Both the position numbers and the translations under genes were made by a program. Positions 1-11,159 of a stretch of 57,656 nucleotides of DNA are shown one piece after another. The notes beneath the pieces were generated by a model, which saw only the letters and a program-made list of their open reading frames with translations, was not told the origin of the DNA and made no database searches. Within the stretch, counting starts at the first letter, position 1; every line of letters begins with the position of its first letter. Source of the DNA: Phoronis australis (Eukaryota; Phoronida; Phoronidae); contig NMRA01000798.1 in the NCBI GenBank assembly GCA_002633005.1, forward strand, positions 64,001-121,656. Reading direction: 5' to 3'.

Positions 1-1190
1 GGGCGTCTGGACGTCCGGCGTCCGCGGCTGTATCTCCTAAACTCCTTGCAGGATGGTATTGAAATTTGGCAGGTGTGTTTCTATGGGGTCTACGACAGAG
101 GGCGACGAGTTTCGGACCGACCCGAATACCAATATGCCCCCTAGTGGCAATTTTAGTTTTTTACGTTTGCCTCTGTATCTTCAAAGGTCTTCAACCGATT
201 TTCAAAAGATGAAATTTGGTAAATAGGCATCTATTAATAAGTTGACGCTATCCTCCCGTTTTCGGATTACTTCGATAAATTTTGCGCCATCTAGTGGCCA
301 TTTTTACTATTTTCTAGTCATTTTTTGGCGTCCGCTCCTCCAACAACCAAACCATTGTAACGATGATTGTGAAAATTGGCATGTATGGTCTTACTATAAA
401 GAAGATAGTTCACGATGATTTCCCGATGACTTCGAATACTGTGGCGCCTGCTAGTGGCAGTTTTGTAACTTGTTTGTTTTTGCGCCCATGGCTGTATCTC
501 CTAAACGCTCTACAGAATCTTTATTAAATTAAGCAAATGTATTTATATAAAGTTGACAACAGACAACGACGACTTTCGGACAGATGGGTCTACCGGTGTG
601 CCGGTGTACGTTTATCACTGTATCTTCAAAGGTACTCAACGAATTTCCACAAAATTTGGCACATAGACATCCATTAGTGAGATGACGCTAGCCATTCATC
701 TTGGGATTGATTCAAGGTTTTTTGCGCCACATAGTGGCCGTTTTTGTTGTTTTTTTGTCTGTTTTGTGGCGTTCGTCCCTCTGCCAACCAAACCACTCTA
801 AGGATGATTGTGAAAGTTGGTATATATGTTCTTTCTAGGAAGGGGACGGTTGCCGATGATTTTCTGACGACTTCGACTACTGTGGCGCCTCCTAGTGGCG
901 TTTTTTTGCACCCATACCTGTGTTTCCTAATCCCTTTGCAGGATCTTTATTAAATTTAGCACGTGTATTTATATGAACTTATCAAGAGAAGTTGACGACT
1001 TTTAGACGGATCCGATGAACACTGTGCCCCCTTGCAACAATTTCGTTTTTTTGTTTTCCTCTGTTTCTCTTAAGTTCCTCGGGGAATTTTAGTTCAAGTT
1101 GGTAAATGGCTTTCTTTTAAAGAAACGATGACACTTTTTTGGTTTTCAGATTCGACGTATTTTGCGCCATCTAGTGGCCATTTTAATTAT
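1..1190 (+). repeat. Compound interspersed/tandem repeat with CTCF-core-like boxes (left copy)
   Basis: The stretch is a run of ~150 bp sub-units, each with a box of the form GCC-N-CCTAGTGGC followed by a T-rich tract (clear boxes at 136-147, 286-297, about 440-455 and 1166-1177; decayed ones near 725, 885 and 1025). The same sub-units in the same order recur at 41579-42060 and 56808-57656. The start of the window (GTCCGGCGTCCG-type text) matches the GC-rich lead that follows the terminal palindrome in the 56.8 kb copy, so the repeat probably begins just before base 1. I see no coding capacity. Confidence 0.8.
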
Positions 1191-2618
1191 ACAAATAAAC
1201 AACCCTAAAATCGCACCACTTGCGACGCATTCGTGGGCGCATTTCAGCGCTCCGTGGTGCCCTTGTATCGCATGCAAAACACTAAAAACGCGCGCCAACC
1301 ATACAATGCCGGGATTCCGAGAAGGTGACAAGGTTATGATTGGCAAATCGGGTGTAGCAACTGTACATGCTCCCACTCGGAAGGACCTGCAAGCTTCGGA
1401 ATTTTGACGAAATTTCCAAGAGGTTTTGCTCATGTCATAAACCTGAGACTCGTGTAGGATTCTCTATGTACTTAACCTTGGTGATACCATAGCTTCTGCC
1501 CGAAATTGACTGTGGGTTTGTTTAAAAGGTACCTTTGCTTTGAGATTGTGCGTAGATGGAGAGAGAATGAGTAAATCCATTAATTAATTATTATATGATA
1601 ACCACTAATTAGACTAGTGAATCATTTTGTTAATTAAGTAATCAACTACAAAGAAGAGTAACCACGCTAGCGCCCTCTTTAAAGATTACTTCAATCAACC
1701 AATATAATCAAATGTCTTATCTGCTATCGAAGCTGTAGGACACTCCACTTGTTGGGTGACAGTCCTATTGGTGAATCTTCGACCTACACACATTTTATTG
1801 CGACAGTGCACTGCTGGTCACAGTCTCTGGTGACGCAACACTTGCAGGCAGTATCTTCTACCCACGATTCCTCTTGCTGGTCACAGTCTCTCGTGACGCA
1901 ACACGTATAGGCAGTATCTTACTACCCACTATGCAAGTGAGAAGCTCTTAGATAACTTGTTCGTTAACCCTTGCCCTTGCCAAGATCCTCTTTAGAATCT
2001 TCCACGAGATGGCTTTGTTGTACAATTTCCTCTGTACACTGTAGCGAGTCCTTAGCCTCAACTACTATAGCACATCTGAATATCCTGTTAATTTTAGCCC
2101 AAATTATGATTTACTTATTTAGAGATTGACTTATATAAACCACATGATCTTATCTAATCATATCATTGGCTGTTACGATTTTCTCTCAGAAATTTCCAGA
2201 GAATCTCTAGAGTGCTTTGACCCTAGAACCAAAGTAGTAAACATCATTTAAAATAGAGTTTGAGGTTAAAATACATGTCAACACCTATGACCCATAATTT
2301 AAAAGTACACATGCACAAATTTTGGGCAACTTAAAATGGATCCATTCGTATTAATTACTTAATCAATATTTATTTTGACAGCTTCATACAAATTGGTCGT
2401 GCTGAAGTTCAGCACCTTTAATTTTCCTTGTTTAGGTATGTCTATTAACAATTTCGCAGTAAATATAAACATAAAAAGTTCAAGTAGTCTAACCAAGCCT
2501 CAAGTATAGTTATTTACAGATCAAAGTGTTGATAGTCCATACATATTTCTGTGTAACTGTTCTTAACTTATTGTGATAGACCCGAACTAAATACAGCTGT
2601 ACGCATTTGATATTTCAG
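1191..2618. other. Non-coding DNA, probably PAH intron upstream of the first visible exon, with a 63-bp tandem duplication
   Basis: No coding exon is supported here. The preceding PAH exon, which should end with a Pro-Glu-Pro-like segment, is not visible between 1 and 2618, so the intron probably extends beyond the window. At 1812-1929 a ~54-nt block is present twice with a 63-bp period; both copies start TGCTGGTCACAGTCTC and end in CCCAC, and they differ at a few bases. Apart from the repeat at 1-1190 the rest looks unique. Confidence 0.6.
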
Positions 2619-2745
2619 TGACGTGTGTCACGAATTACTTGGACATGTCCCTCTGTTTGCTGACCCTGCATTCGCGCAGTTTTCACAAGAAATAGGACTG
2701 GCCAGCCTTGGTGCCCCTGATGACTTCATTGAGAAATTGGCCACG
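2619..2745 (+). CDS. PAH: PAH exon (iron-binding CHELLGH motif)
   Basis: Acceptor AG at 2617-2618 after a T-rich tract; donor GTATGT at 2746-2751. The first base completes a codon begun in the missing upstream exon, then GAC GTG TGT CAC reads DVCH. The exon holds both iron-ligand histidines and ends in phase 0 after ACG. It covers in one piece what vertebrate PAH splits over two exons. Confidence 0.93.
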
Positions 2746-5470
2746 GTATGTACTGGCATTGAGTTTTTATGGATCTACATATACAGATGTGGCAGCATTG
2801 CCGTCATTTCTGCCTTGGCGCCCGACGTCCCCTGTTGTACTCTTCTAAAACCCTTCCAGAATCTTAACGAGATTTGCCACTTGTGATGCTATAAATCTGA
2901 CCACGGAAGACTGAGTTTAGGACCAACCCGACTACCGCTGTGCGCTCATTTGGTGTCGATTTTAGTTCTTACTTTTGCCTCTACCTTCGAAGTTCCTTAA
3001 CGGATTTCCATGATATTCTGCAAATAGGCCTTATTACTGAGATAACGGCGCCTTTTCATTTTTGGACGCATTTAACGTATTTTACACCACCTAGTGGCCA
3101 TTCTGTATCATTTCGAGTCCATTTTTTGGCGTCCGAGTCCGGCCTCACTCCGCCGAGACCTCTATATGATGTATTCTTGCTGAGATCACGACTGACATTG
3201 ATTTTTGACGGACCGACTACTGTTGCACTCCCTTGTAGTGGCAACTTTGTGTCAGCGAACGTATTTCAACACATTTCATGATCTTGTGAAATTTTGGCAA
3301 AAGGGTCGTCACATGAATGCTGTCATGAAATTTCTCAAATAAGTTTCTTTATGGAAGCTAATAATGCCTTTCTATTTTCTAACGGATCTGGCATTTTTAT
3401 TGTTTTCGATTTCTTTGCGTCCACGACTGTATCTCCTAAGCCCATTCCAGGATCTTTGTAAAATTTGACAAGTGTCTTCCTATGAATTTGGCAACAAATG
3501 GTGACTTCTTTCGACAACTGCTGCACGTGGTAGTGGCAAATGGATTTTTTTACGCTTTTTTGTATCTTTTGTGTTCCTTGAGTGATTTTTAGTCCGCCCG
3601 CTCTTTTGTTAGCAAAAGGTCCACAACGCCGGGAATTCGAGCCCCCCAAAATTGAAGGCTGGGTGCTCGCATGTATTTTTACTGTTATTGGCATTGTTAT
3701 TGTTACATTAACACCTTTTAAGTCAAAGTTCATTTTTAAGAAAGTTCCATTCATATCAAAATATTATTATGCCTGGTCCATTTTGATGAAACCTTTTTAA
3801 AATGAAAACTTCACCAGTTACCTCAAAAATGCTGTTAGGAATTTTCAATTAGTCTCTTAGTTGGTTTCTTTGATAAATTAACTCGCAAAATGTGTAGTAA
3901 AAACGGACAATAAGGTTTGAGATATCTTTAACGTTTTTAGCAGTAATGTTGTCACGTGATCATGTTAGTGTTGGGTTGTCGACAGGTGTACTGGTTCACG
4001 GTTGAGTTTGGACTGTGTCTGCAGAAAGGCAAGAAAAAGGCGTATGGAGCAGGTCTACTGTCTTCCTTTGGAGAGTTGAAGGTACTGTGTAAAATTATAG
4101 CATGCTGTCCTTGTTTGGAGAGAAAAAAGTCCCGCATGGTTTAGTGCTGTTGTCCTTGTGAAGAGTAAAAAGAACAGCATGGCATAAACCTGCTGTCCAT
4201 GTTTGGGCAGCCAAAAATACTGCGTGATATAAGTCACCTGTTTTGTGTTTTTAAAGGCAGCGTGTGATACAGGCCAGTTGTCTTTGTTGGGGACAATTGG
4301 CAACAATTTCTGATGTGTTAAAGCAATTTCTCTACTTTCTGTGGTCATCTAAGTCTTAGGTAACGCACAGTATAACTAACTTGATTTCTGCGAGTTCACA
4401 CACTGGAAATGGAAATTTGAATCATTCCATTGCAGTACTGTTTGACCAATGAGCCTGAAATACGCCCTTTTGATCCGGCTACGACCAGTCTTCAGCAGTA
4501 TCCAATTACTCAATTCCAGCCAATATACTTTTTGGCCAAAAGTTTTGAGGACGCAAAAGAGAAAATCCGGTAAGCTCCAGTTTGAAGCACATTCAATCGT
4601 ACAGCAGATTATACTGCTCTGACAATAGGACATTGTACAGAGCAATACCCGTTGCTGCTTACATACAGTGTCCGTTGTGAACGTAGTGATTTGAAGCTTA
4701 AATGGCAGATGCACAATAATAGGATTAGACTTCCTCTTAGGACTTCTGTTGGCAAGATCTTTGGTGGAGTGAATTCACACTTGTGGAGAATACGTAGTGA
4801 AGGAGCAAACTAAAGCCCCCGGATGCTTAAAATGCAGGTGTCAGATTCATAAGGTGAAATAGACGCACTTGAATTCAGATTACGCACAACGGCTGAACGC
4901 ATTACATAAGTGAAGAAATTATTACAGTAGTTATTAACCGACATAATGCATTTGTATGTTTTTAAAGGAGCTTCTCTACCACCATTCCCCGACCGTTTGC
5001 GGTCAAATACAATGCTTATACCCAATGCGTGGAAGTTCTGCAGAAGAAAGACCAAGTTGTTACTCTTGCAAGTAACATAAGAAGTAAGTTATTTTCAATT
5101 TAAAACTTTATGAAAGATTTAAATAACTTTGTATTCAAGCAGAAGCTCATTACTTGTATCCAATATTTTTGGCACTTGTCAAGCCAAAAGGATTTGAAAT
5201 TTTCAGCATACTCACTGATTAGAAATTGTTCAATAAAATCTATAATAAAAACTAAAACTAATGCCAGCAGGTTTCTTCGTGACCACTTCACCTCCGTCAT
5301 TGAGACGGTATCGATGAGATTTTTTACAACTAAAATAACTTAGCTATTGATCTTGCTTATTAAGTGCATGTCGCTTTCTAATCATTCCCTGGACACTATT
5401 AAAGATGTGAAAATGTTTGCACGCAGGTGACCTGGGAATTCTTGAAGATGCATTGAAGAAGATGAATTGA
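2619..5470 (+). CDS. PAH: Aromatic amino acid hydroxylase, phenylalanine hydroxylase-like, 3' part (5 exons)
   Basis: Join 2619-2745, 3986-4081, 4436-4569, 4968-5083, 5427-5470; stop TGA at 5468-5470. The five exons splice in frame to about 171 residues, the C-terminal part of the catalytic domain plus the tetramerisation tail. Family iron ligands are present: the two histidines of CHELLGH (2629-2631 and 2644-2646) and the glutamate of FTVEFGLC (4004-4006). From family knowledge the enzyme converts phenylalanine to tyrosine in the cytosol using tetrahydrobiopterin, Fe(II) and O2. Phrases such as [13 protein letters not shown] and the C-terminal [11 protein letters not shown] resemble PAH more than tyrosine or tryptophan hydroxylase. 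The exon lengths 96, 134 and 116 equal those I recall for vertebrate PAH. The 127-bp exon equals the sum of vertebrate exons 8 and 9 (70+57), so that intron is absent here. The 5' exons lie outside the window. The main alternative is an undivided ancestral hydroxylase. Confidence 0.93.
2746..3985 (+). other. PAH intron containing a copy of the CTCF-motif repeat
   Basis: GT..AG intron of 1240 bp. About 2790-3560 is a diverged copy of the repeat family seen at 1-1190. Its lead text GCCGTCATTTCTGCC, the ACCACCTAGTGG box at 3086-3097 and a decayed box near 3230-3242 are recognisable. 3561-3985 shows nothing further. Confidence 0.75.
3986..4081 (+). CDS. PAH: PAH exon (iron-ligand glutamate)
   Basis: Acceptor CGACAG ending at 3985 and donor GTACTG from 4082. 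The exon is 96 bp, phase 0 on both sides, and starts [11 protein letters not shown]. The glutamate at 4004-4006 aligns with the family iron ligand. The segment [14 protein letters not shown] is near-invariant in aromatic amino acid hydroxylases. Confidence 0.94.
4070..4310 (+). repeat. Degenerate ~50-60 bp tandem repeat at PAH exon/intron edge
   Basis: A block of the type GCTGTCCTTGTTTGG...AACAGCATGATATAA recurs four to five times with substitutions (near 4103, 4147, 4190, 4238 and 4275). It begins right after the exon ending at 4081 and fills most of the intron 4082-4435. Confidence 0.5.
4436..4569 (+). CDS. PAH: PAH exon
   Basis: Acceptor TTGCAG ending at 4435, donor GTAAGC from 4570. It is 134 bp, starts in phase 0 with TAC TGT TTG and ends after two bases of an arginine codon (CG|G). 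It encodes the loop and helix with the family-typical segment [15 protein letters not shown]. Confidence 0.94.
4570..4967 (+). other. PAH intron
   Basis: 398-bp GT..AG intron; no repeat or other signal recognised. Confidence 0.8.
4968..5083 (+). CDS. PAH: PAH exon (start of tetramerisation region)
   Basis: Acceptor TTTAAAG ending at 4967, donor GTAAGT from 5084. It is 116 bp; the first G completes the arginine codon and the last A starts a serine codon. It encodes [20 protein letters not shown] followed by a helix-forming segment. Confidence 0.93.
5427..5470 (+). CDS. PAH: PAH terminal coding exon
   Basis: Acceptor CACGCAG ending at 5426; GT completes the split serine codon. Fourteen codons then end at TGA 5468-5470, giving the tail [14 protein letters not shown], a short helix matching the tetramerisation coiled coil of PAH-type enzymes. 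I found no convincing AATAAA within a few hundred bases downstream. Confidence 0.9.
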
Positions 5471-7490
5471 CTGACCAGTGTCAAGTTAACAGGACGCTTC
5501 TTTATTTGTCTTTGCTTACCTTGATGATTGTGATTTATAATAACGTGTGTTCAATTTTCGGTGTGTGTTTTATGGACTATTTCTCATTCGTGTACTATTT
5601 TTTCTGGTATTGATGGAAGACTACAGCTTTTGATGTCATTAATTTAGAATCAGGACTGTTGTGTTGGCCAACCTACCAGACTGTACGAATGGTTTTTGTA
5701 GATTCAGGCTATTTAGAATCTTAATTCGAACAAATCTCCTTCACGTAATCGGACGGCAGCTAACGCAGTTTTACATGGATTTATAACTAATCCAGTTGTA
5801 ATTTAGTTTTACTGTTAATGTTTGTAATAATATACAACCTTTGTCAACCGAATATTTTTGTAAGCAGATTTCGGGCAATCATAGATGATGGTCAAGATAT
5901 CTTACCATCTCAGCTCCCATTTTATAGACCATGTCATCTGCTTCACCATTCGACCATAATCAAGGCGTTGTTTTCAAGAAAATCCACGGCTACCGCCTCC
6001 CCTAAAGATTGTGAGACAAGGTGTGGCTATCTTTAACCGGTTTCACGAGTAGCAACATGCATCAGTTGATTAGTATCGGTCGCAGTCTTCACCTGATGGT
6101 TATACGAGATTACATGTGTAGCTGGAGATGGGCTTTAATAGTAACTGCGACTTGCGTACTCAGTTTTAGGGGCTGTCACGTATAGACCTAATTCACGCCG
6201 ACAGGAGGCGCGTTCCAAAACGAGGCTCGCTACGATAGCTCTGTTAGCCGGCTTATCAGCATCAGTTGTATTTCGTTGCTCGAACGGCTAGAAAAAATAC
6301 GGACACTCAACTGTCTGCTTTACAATCCCTAAGGACGTCGAGATTAGGAAGCGTTGGGTCGTTGCCATACGCCGTGTAAATTTTATAAATGTTTTCGAAA
6401 AGTTAGATCATATTTTGTCTCATCGATAGCCAAGCGTCATAGGGACGACCAGAGAATCTTTGGCCAGCCAGGCTGTGTTTTCATGACTACATGACGCATT
6501 TTTCATTCCAAAAAGGACATGGCCTTCAATCCTTCGATTTTAGGGCCGAATATCGCCCCTATTCCCCTCTCAAAAATATGGAAAATCCCGCGAAATTCTC
6601 CCCACGAGGCCTAAAAATTCCTCCAGTGATTGAATATTTCTCTCTGAAATTCACTGAAATCACGTACCTGTAACCACACAGGTGACAATTTGAAAGAGCA
6701 CAAAATGCTACTTTAAATTGAGTCAGAGCCTATGAGAGCTAGCAACAGGGCGGGGGTGCTATTGATGGTGATCGGGAGGTAGATTTTTTCCCTCACTCGG
6801 CGAAAACAATTCCCCTTCAATGAACGAGGCTCCTGGAGGAACATGATAACTATAATTGCTCTGTCCAGTTAACTAAAATTGAGTTCTAAAACAAGGTTAT
6901 TCTTTGGATGAACGACCCGAATTAGGTGTTTTAAACATAACGCGAAGTTGTCGTGAGGACTCGATTGGGACCTCAGGGGTCTCACGCTCCACCGGCTAAA
7001 TTGAAAAGGNGGAAAGCAGAATTGATGGTCAAAAAATTTTATTTTCAGTTACGAGCCTGGTTATTATTTTAATAAAAATATATTTAGTAACATCAATTAT
7101 TCTTTCAGATCAATGACAAATCAACTGTTAATCCCAGTAGTCCCTACCTCACCAGGATCAGGCTATGCTTGATGTTAATATTCTTGATCAACAAAATAAA
7201 CCAGATGTGACTAACTGCACTTGACAGCAAAATGCTATGAGCCGCCACCGTCTGTCGAATATAGTTTCAACTTGTCACCTGGTTCGTATATAAAGCATTT
7301 TTATCAATAATTTACAAGAAGAAATGTAACCCTGCCTTCAGCATAATTGCAATTTGGTCATATTTACTTTGCATGATTCGAACCTGAAGTTTTCCCTGCG
7401 AAAAAATTATACCCTTTCGTCAGACAACTCTTTTGTGCATTAACTTGTCGTCTCGGTAAGGCCGATGTCATTGAGTCGCCGGGTGACTGG

Positions 7491-7565
7491 CTCGCTGGTT
7501 CCCTGCGTGCCGCTACTAGGTGGTTGGAGCCAGCACGCTGGCTAAGCACGTAGAGAACCAGCGAG
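7491..7565. repeat. Inverted repeat with nested inner stem
   Basis: CTCGCTGGTTC (7491-7501) is the exact reverse complement of GAACCAGCGAG (7555-7565). Inside, AGCCAG/CTGGCT (about 7528-7543) can form a second stem. Function unknown. Confidence 0.6.
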
Positions 7566-8303
7566 GGTTATAGCCAGCCAGCTAGCTGTATGAAGACTGT
7601 CGTCAAAATACAGCTAGGTCCCACTGTGTGTATTTCTTCCGTAGACCCCGAAATTGCACACAGCCTGGGTAGTTCTGCTCGTCACCGCGCCGTGAAACTT
7701 GTATCAACATGTAAAGCTAAAAACCGGACGGTGTGCATGCAAAATCTGGGAGTCAACCGACACTCACCTTTCCCGTTACAGCCGTTTAAGTGAAAAACAA
7801 TGCAATAAACGTCATTTTCTTTTGTAACTCTCCGCCTTTTCTAACAATGAAAAGTATTTCGTCGTTTTGAAAACAGTACGCTCGTGTCACGCGCACGCGC
7901 CATTTCCTAAATTTTTGCGACATCTCTTGGGTGATGATGATAGCTTGGAAGCAACAAAATTTCTTCTGAAATTCGATTTTTCGGTACCAAAATTCTAAAA
8001 ACTTTTAATGAGGTGAAACCAGTTTTGATAATTTGTTGTGACGTGTACGCAACCTCGTGAAAGAGCAATAGTTGGATTGAAGAATCGGCGAAAAAAGAAA
8101 CTGGCCAATATAGGTGACGCAAAATTTCATGGCGCCAAAAGCGGTCGCTAATGATTGCTCCACAACTTTAGCAGCAGAATAACGGTAGAACGTCATTTTT
8201 GCCAAAATCGTTAAATAATTTTAATTACTCAAGGAAGACTGTAGTTTTTAATGACGCTAATTTTGTCAGATTTTATCTTACCACTTTTTTACCCGCATCG
8301 GTG

Positions 8304-8331
8304 CAAAGCTGTATATTTATATACAGCTTTG
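8304..8331. repeat. Perfect 12-bp-arm palindrome
   Basis: CAAAGCTGTATA at 8304-8315 and its exact reverse complement TATACAGCTTTG at 8320-8331 flank a TTTA loop. It sits within a wider pair of 9-bp inverted arms (GAAGACTGT near 8233, ACAGTCTTC at 8362-8370), which suggests a small MITE next to the hAT-like element. Confidence 0.65.
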
Positions 8332-8369
8332 TACCAAGGCTACGAGGGTTACTGATGTGTGACAGTCTT

Positions 8370-9200
8370 CAGGGGCGAATCTAGGATGTCACAAGGGGGG
8401 GGCAACATTTTGTCTGTAAACATTTGCTCAAAGCACGATTATAGATGCGCGTAGCACCGAATGGGGTAGCTCGGGAGGAGGGTTTTCCTTGAAAAATCAA
8501 GCATTTTCCTTGATTCCCGAAGTATTATCAAAGAAAAAAAGACAAAAAAAAAAAAACGAAGAAGTTGTCAACCAGGAACAGATGTAAGTACCACAGACTC
8601 GAACTCACGACCTAGCGGACATAGCGCGCGTACTTTACCACTGCACCACCACAATTTAACTCCTAATATGATTCTAAGAGACCTACTTGTTAATGGTCCA
8701 CAGCGTTTAAGCGCGAAACCTCCTTCTTTTTGTAATGCTTATTACACGTTTTATATTTTGTGCCATCAATTCTTAACAAATTTGTCGTATTTAAAATAGT
8801 CTTCAAATGCTCAAAAGACCAAATCCGTTTTTTGTGTTAGCAATAATGACGGGATTGCTTTGGAAATCGTCTTAAGATAAGGTTTGAGAAAGAGAGTATT
8901 GCGAGTTTCTGAGTGATTCACTAAGGCTTCGATTGAAATTCACATCTTACCACCAGCTTCTGTTTTTCCATCGTCACTCAGGTTCCATTTTCTTTAAAAA
9001 ATAAAGTAAATTTTCTTCATTGCACAGTGGAGCAGACAACGGAAACGGAGTCGTAGTGCGCAGCGCCACTGCCGGTCGCCTGGGAAATCGCGGGAGAGCC
9101 TATACTTAGCCATAGTTCCGTTACGAATGCGCCGTGTTCCGAATTTGACACTTGAAATTGGATTTGAGCCCCCCCCNCCCCCCCCCTAAATCCGCCTATG
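8370..9200. mobile_element. Non-autonomous DNA transposon, hAT-like termini (MITE family 1, copy a)
   Basis: The left end CAGGGGCGAATCTAGG and the right end, reverse complement CATAGGCGGATTTAGG, are imperfect terminal inverted repeats. Each is followed inward by a long G run on its own strand (GGGGGGGG near 8395; C run with one N near 9170-9186). Related ends occur at 17298, 30972-31280 and 32651-32911. CAG-starting ends suggest the hAT superfamily, but no transposase is visible and the target duplication is unclear. Confidence 0.6.
8590..8652 (-). tRNA. tRNA-like segment, probably a SINE head or tRNA pseudogene
   Basis: The minus strand has an A-box-like TGGTGCAGTGGTAAAGT (8648-8632) and a B-box-like GAGTTCGAGTC (8606-8596). 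The spacing suits a tRNA, but the acceptor stem does not pair cleanly. The apparent anticodon stem-loop (GCG-CTATGTC-CGC) would give an unusual AUG anticodon. It lies inside the hAT-like element. I take it as tRNA-derived, not a working tRNA gene. Confidence 0.4.
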
Positions 9201-10808
9201 TCTTTGACAAGTACACTGTGTCCGTTCCGAAAGGCCACACCATAATAGGGCACGTCCCTCGTAAGATCAGCAAAACTTGTGTTCTTTTTGAATCTCAGCG
9301 GAACTTAAAGTTTGCGCGCACCCACGGCTAAATACAGCTATAGCGGCGAGGCTCGTAGTCTACACTGAAATTCCGCGCACAATGTTTTTTTCAGGATTGT
9401 CGGATCTTACTGATAAATTGAAGACGTTACTGTAGAATTTTAGAACTATAGGTAAGGCATTTTCCGTATGTGCACGGCGTTCATGGACTGGGCGCTTATT
9501 TTAACAAAGTCTGAAAACGCGTGGGGGCGCTTATAGGGGCATGAGCGCTTATTAGGGCGAATGTTGGCTTCTGGAATGTCTAGCATTTAATTTGTGTCAG
9601 CAGGTTAAGGTCAAACTTTTAAGCTTAACGGTTAAATTTTCTGTTCTTAAAAGAGCTCTGAACAGAACACTAAGGATATGTCCAACTAAAATTTGACTTT
9701 ACTCATTCATTGTGGTTCCCTTGTTTCCATAAATCAATGCAAGTTATAATCTCAATACCATTCTTCTTACACAGTGTAGATACATGTATCTTGCAAGAAA
9801 AAAATAACATCCAAAACTAAACAAAGCGTGTGGAAAGCATTTTTAAAAACGAATATGTATTTAATAACATTAATCACAAGTTCCAATACTTAAAGATGTA
9901 GCAGACTTGAGGCTTACAGGAAGACATTGACAAACACTTACTGGTTGGCAGTTTCAACTCTCTACACATATGAAACATAGGCTCATTAGTCATACTGAAT
10001 AAATCAGATGTGGCATGGGTCTCTGCAGGCTTTTTGTAAAGCTGTACACTAAATATGTATTTTGACATTAGTCTTCATACAACTAGCTGGCTGGTTAGTG
10101 GCTTCTCAGTCACTCCAGTCAATCCTATTCACAAAACACATGTCAAGTACAAAGGACTTCCTGGAAATGCAGGTGTCCACACATGCACAAGGTCAAAGTT
10201 GCAAATTTGTCTGCAAACAGCTCAGGAAACTGAAATGTTTCTAATTTTTATCCCTGAACAAATAATGCCAAGCCCCTGAACAAGACAAGCAAACGTGCAG
10301 CCAACCTCAGCTCGGTGGATTAAATGTGTTCAGTATAAAACATTAACTCCAATGAAAACCTAGCAAACAATATACAGTGAGATGCAGAGTCACTTAATAA
10401 AAAATCTTCTAAAGAAATAATACTCTCATAACAACATTATATAAAACAACACATTCTGCAATTTCAGTAGCCGTACACTTGTAACAATGCAAAAGACTCT
10501 ATAGAACAACACTCCGTTGTCAGACTAGATCACTTACTGTAAAACAGTTCTTATATTCAAGAGCAATGTTGCTAAAACATGGTTGCATATTAGAACAGAA
10601 ATGAATAACTTTAGAAATTGGAAATAGCACCAAAGAAAAGTAAAGGTAATGGAAAACGTCCTGAAATAAAATTACATACAACTTTTTAAGCTCATGAGTT
10701 TTACAAATTAGAAGCAAGAAGATGATTGTCTGAAGTGAAGACAAAGATACAACTAGCGAAGCGTGGGTGGCACCTGATCGGTTCAGCTTGTTCTTCTTTT
10801 CCACCTGC
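9201..10808. other. Intergenic DNA and probable EXT2 3' UTR
   Basis: No coding exon is supported. The part next to 10808 should be EXT2 3' UTR. On the minus strand an ATTAAA hexamer (9865-9860) is the first plausible poly(A) signal I noticed, giving a 3' UTR of about 0.95 kb. The rest shows nothing I recognise. Confidence 0.4.
9860..9865 (-). terminator. Possible EXT2 poly(A) signal (ATTAAA)
   Basis: Minus-strand ATTAAA about 945 nt after the EXT2 stop, followed by a T/G-containing tract. No AATAAA was noticed between it and the stop. The assignment is tentative. Confidence 0.25.
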
Positions 10809-11159
10809 TTATAAACTGCCAATATCACTAAACTGCTTCAGTTTGTTGGGGAACTGGTCCTTGAATAACACTGGGTCAGCCCTATACTCCACAGTCTTGA
10901 GAGGAACCATGCCATAGGCATCACTGAAGGTGTTGATGCACTCAGATCTCTCCACCATGTAACCCGTGTCAACAGACAGAGACTCTGTATTGATGCACTC
11001 GGGACATTTGAATTTTTTCCTAGGAGTGACCTTGAGTGGTGCTTTGCCAGTTCTGTTGGTGATTAGGAAGTTCATGGCTATATCTTCACAATTCATGTGA
11101 TCATCCACCCAAGTCTTGATATTGGAAGGCATGGTGTTTGTGTACAGGTAGTTAAAGTG
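10809..11159 (-). CDS. EXT2: EXT2 terminal coding exon 11 (GT64 end)
   Basis: Acceptor TTTCAG ending at 11160; stop TAA at 10811-10809. It reads [31 protein letters not shown] and VERSECIN and ends in SDIGSL, as EXT2 proteins typically do. Sequon NRT present. The conserved cysteines are kept. Confidence 0.96.
   Translation of the reverse strand, partial: HFNYLYTNTMPSNIKTWVDDHMNCEDIAMNFLITNRTGKAPLKVTPRKKFKCPECINTESLSVDTGYMVERSECINTFSDAYGMVPLKTVEYRADPVLFKDQFPNKLKQFSDIGSL

Larger units (their letters stand above)
5471..8369. other. Intergenic DNA between the convergent PAH and EXT2 genes
   Basis: No exon or conserved ORF is supported. It holds a structured inverted repeat at 7491-7565 and a near-perfect palindrome at 8304-8331. 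A single N lies at 7010. The 3' UTR of PAH should occupy the first part, but its end is not visible. Confidence 0.6.

Noticed and set aside
3335-3754. 139-codon minus-strand ORF in PAH intron 1
   Set aside because: It lies largely in the interspersed repeat and shows no recognisable domain.
8590-8652. Functional tRNA gene
   Set aside because: The A and B boxes are only approximate, the acceptor stem does not close, and it is embedded in a transposon.
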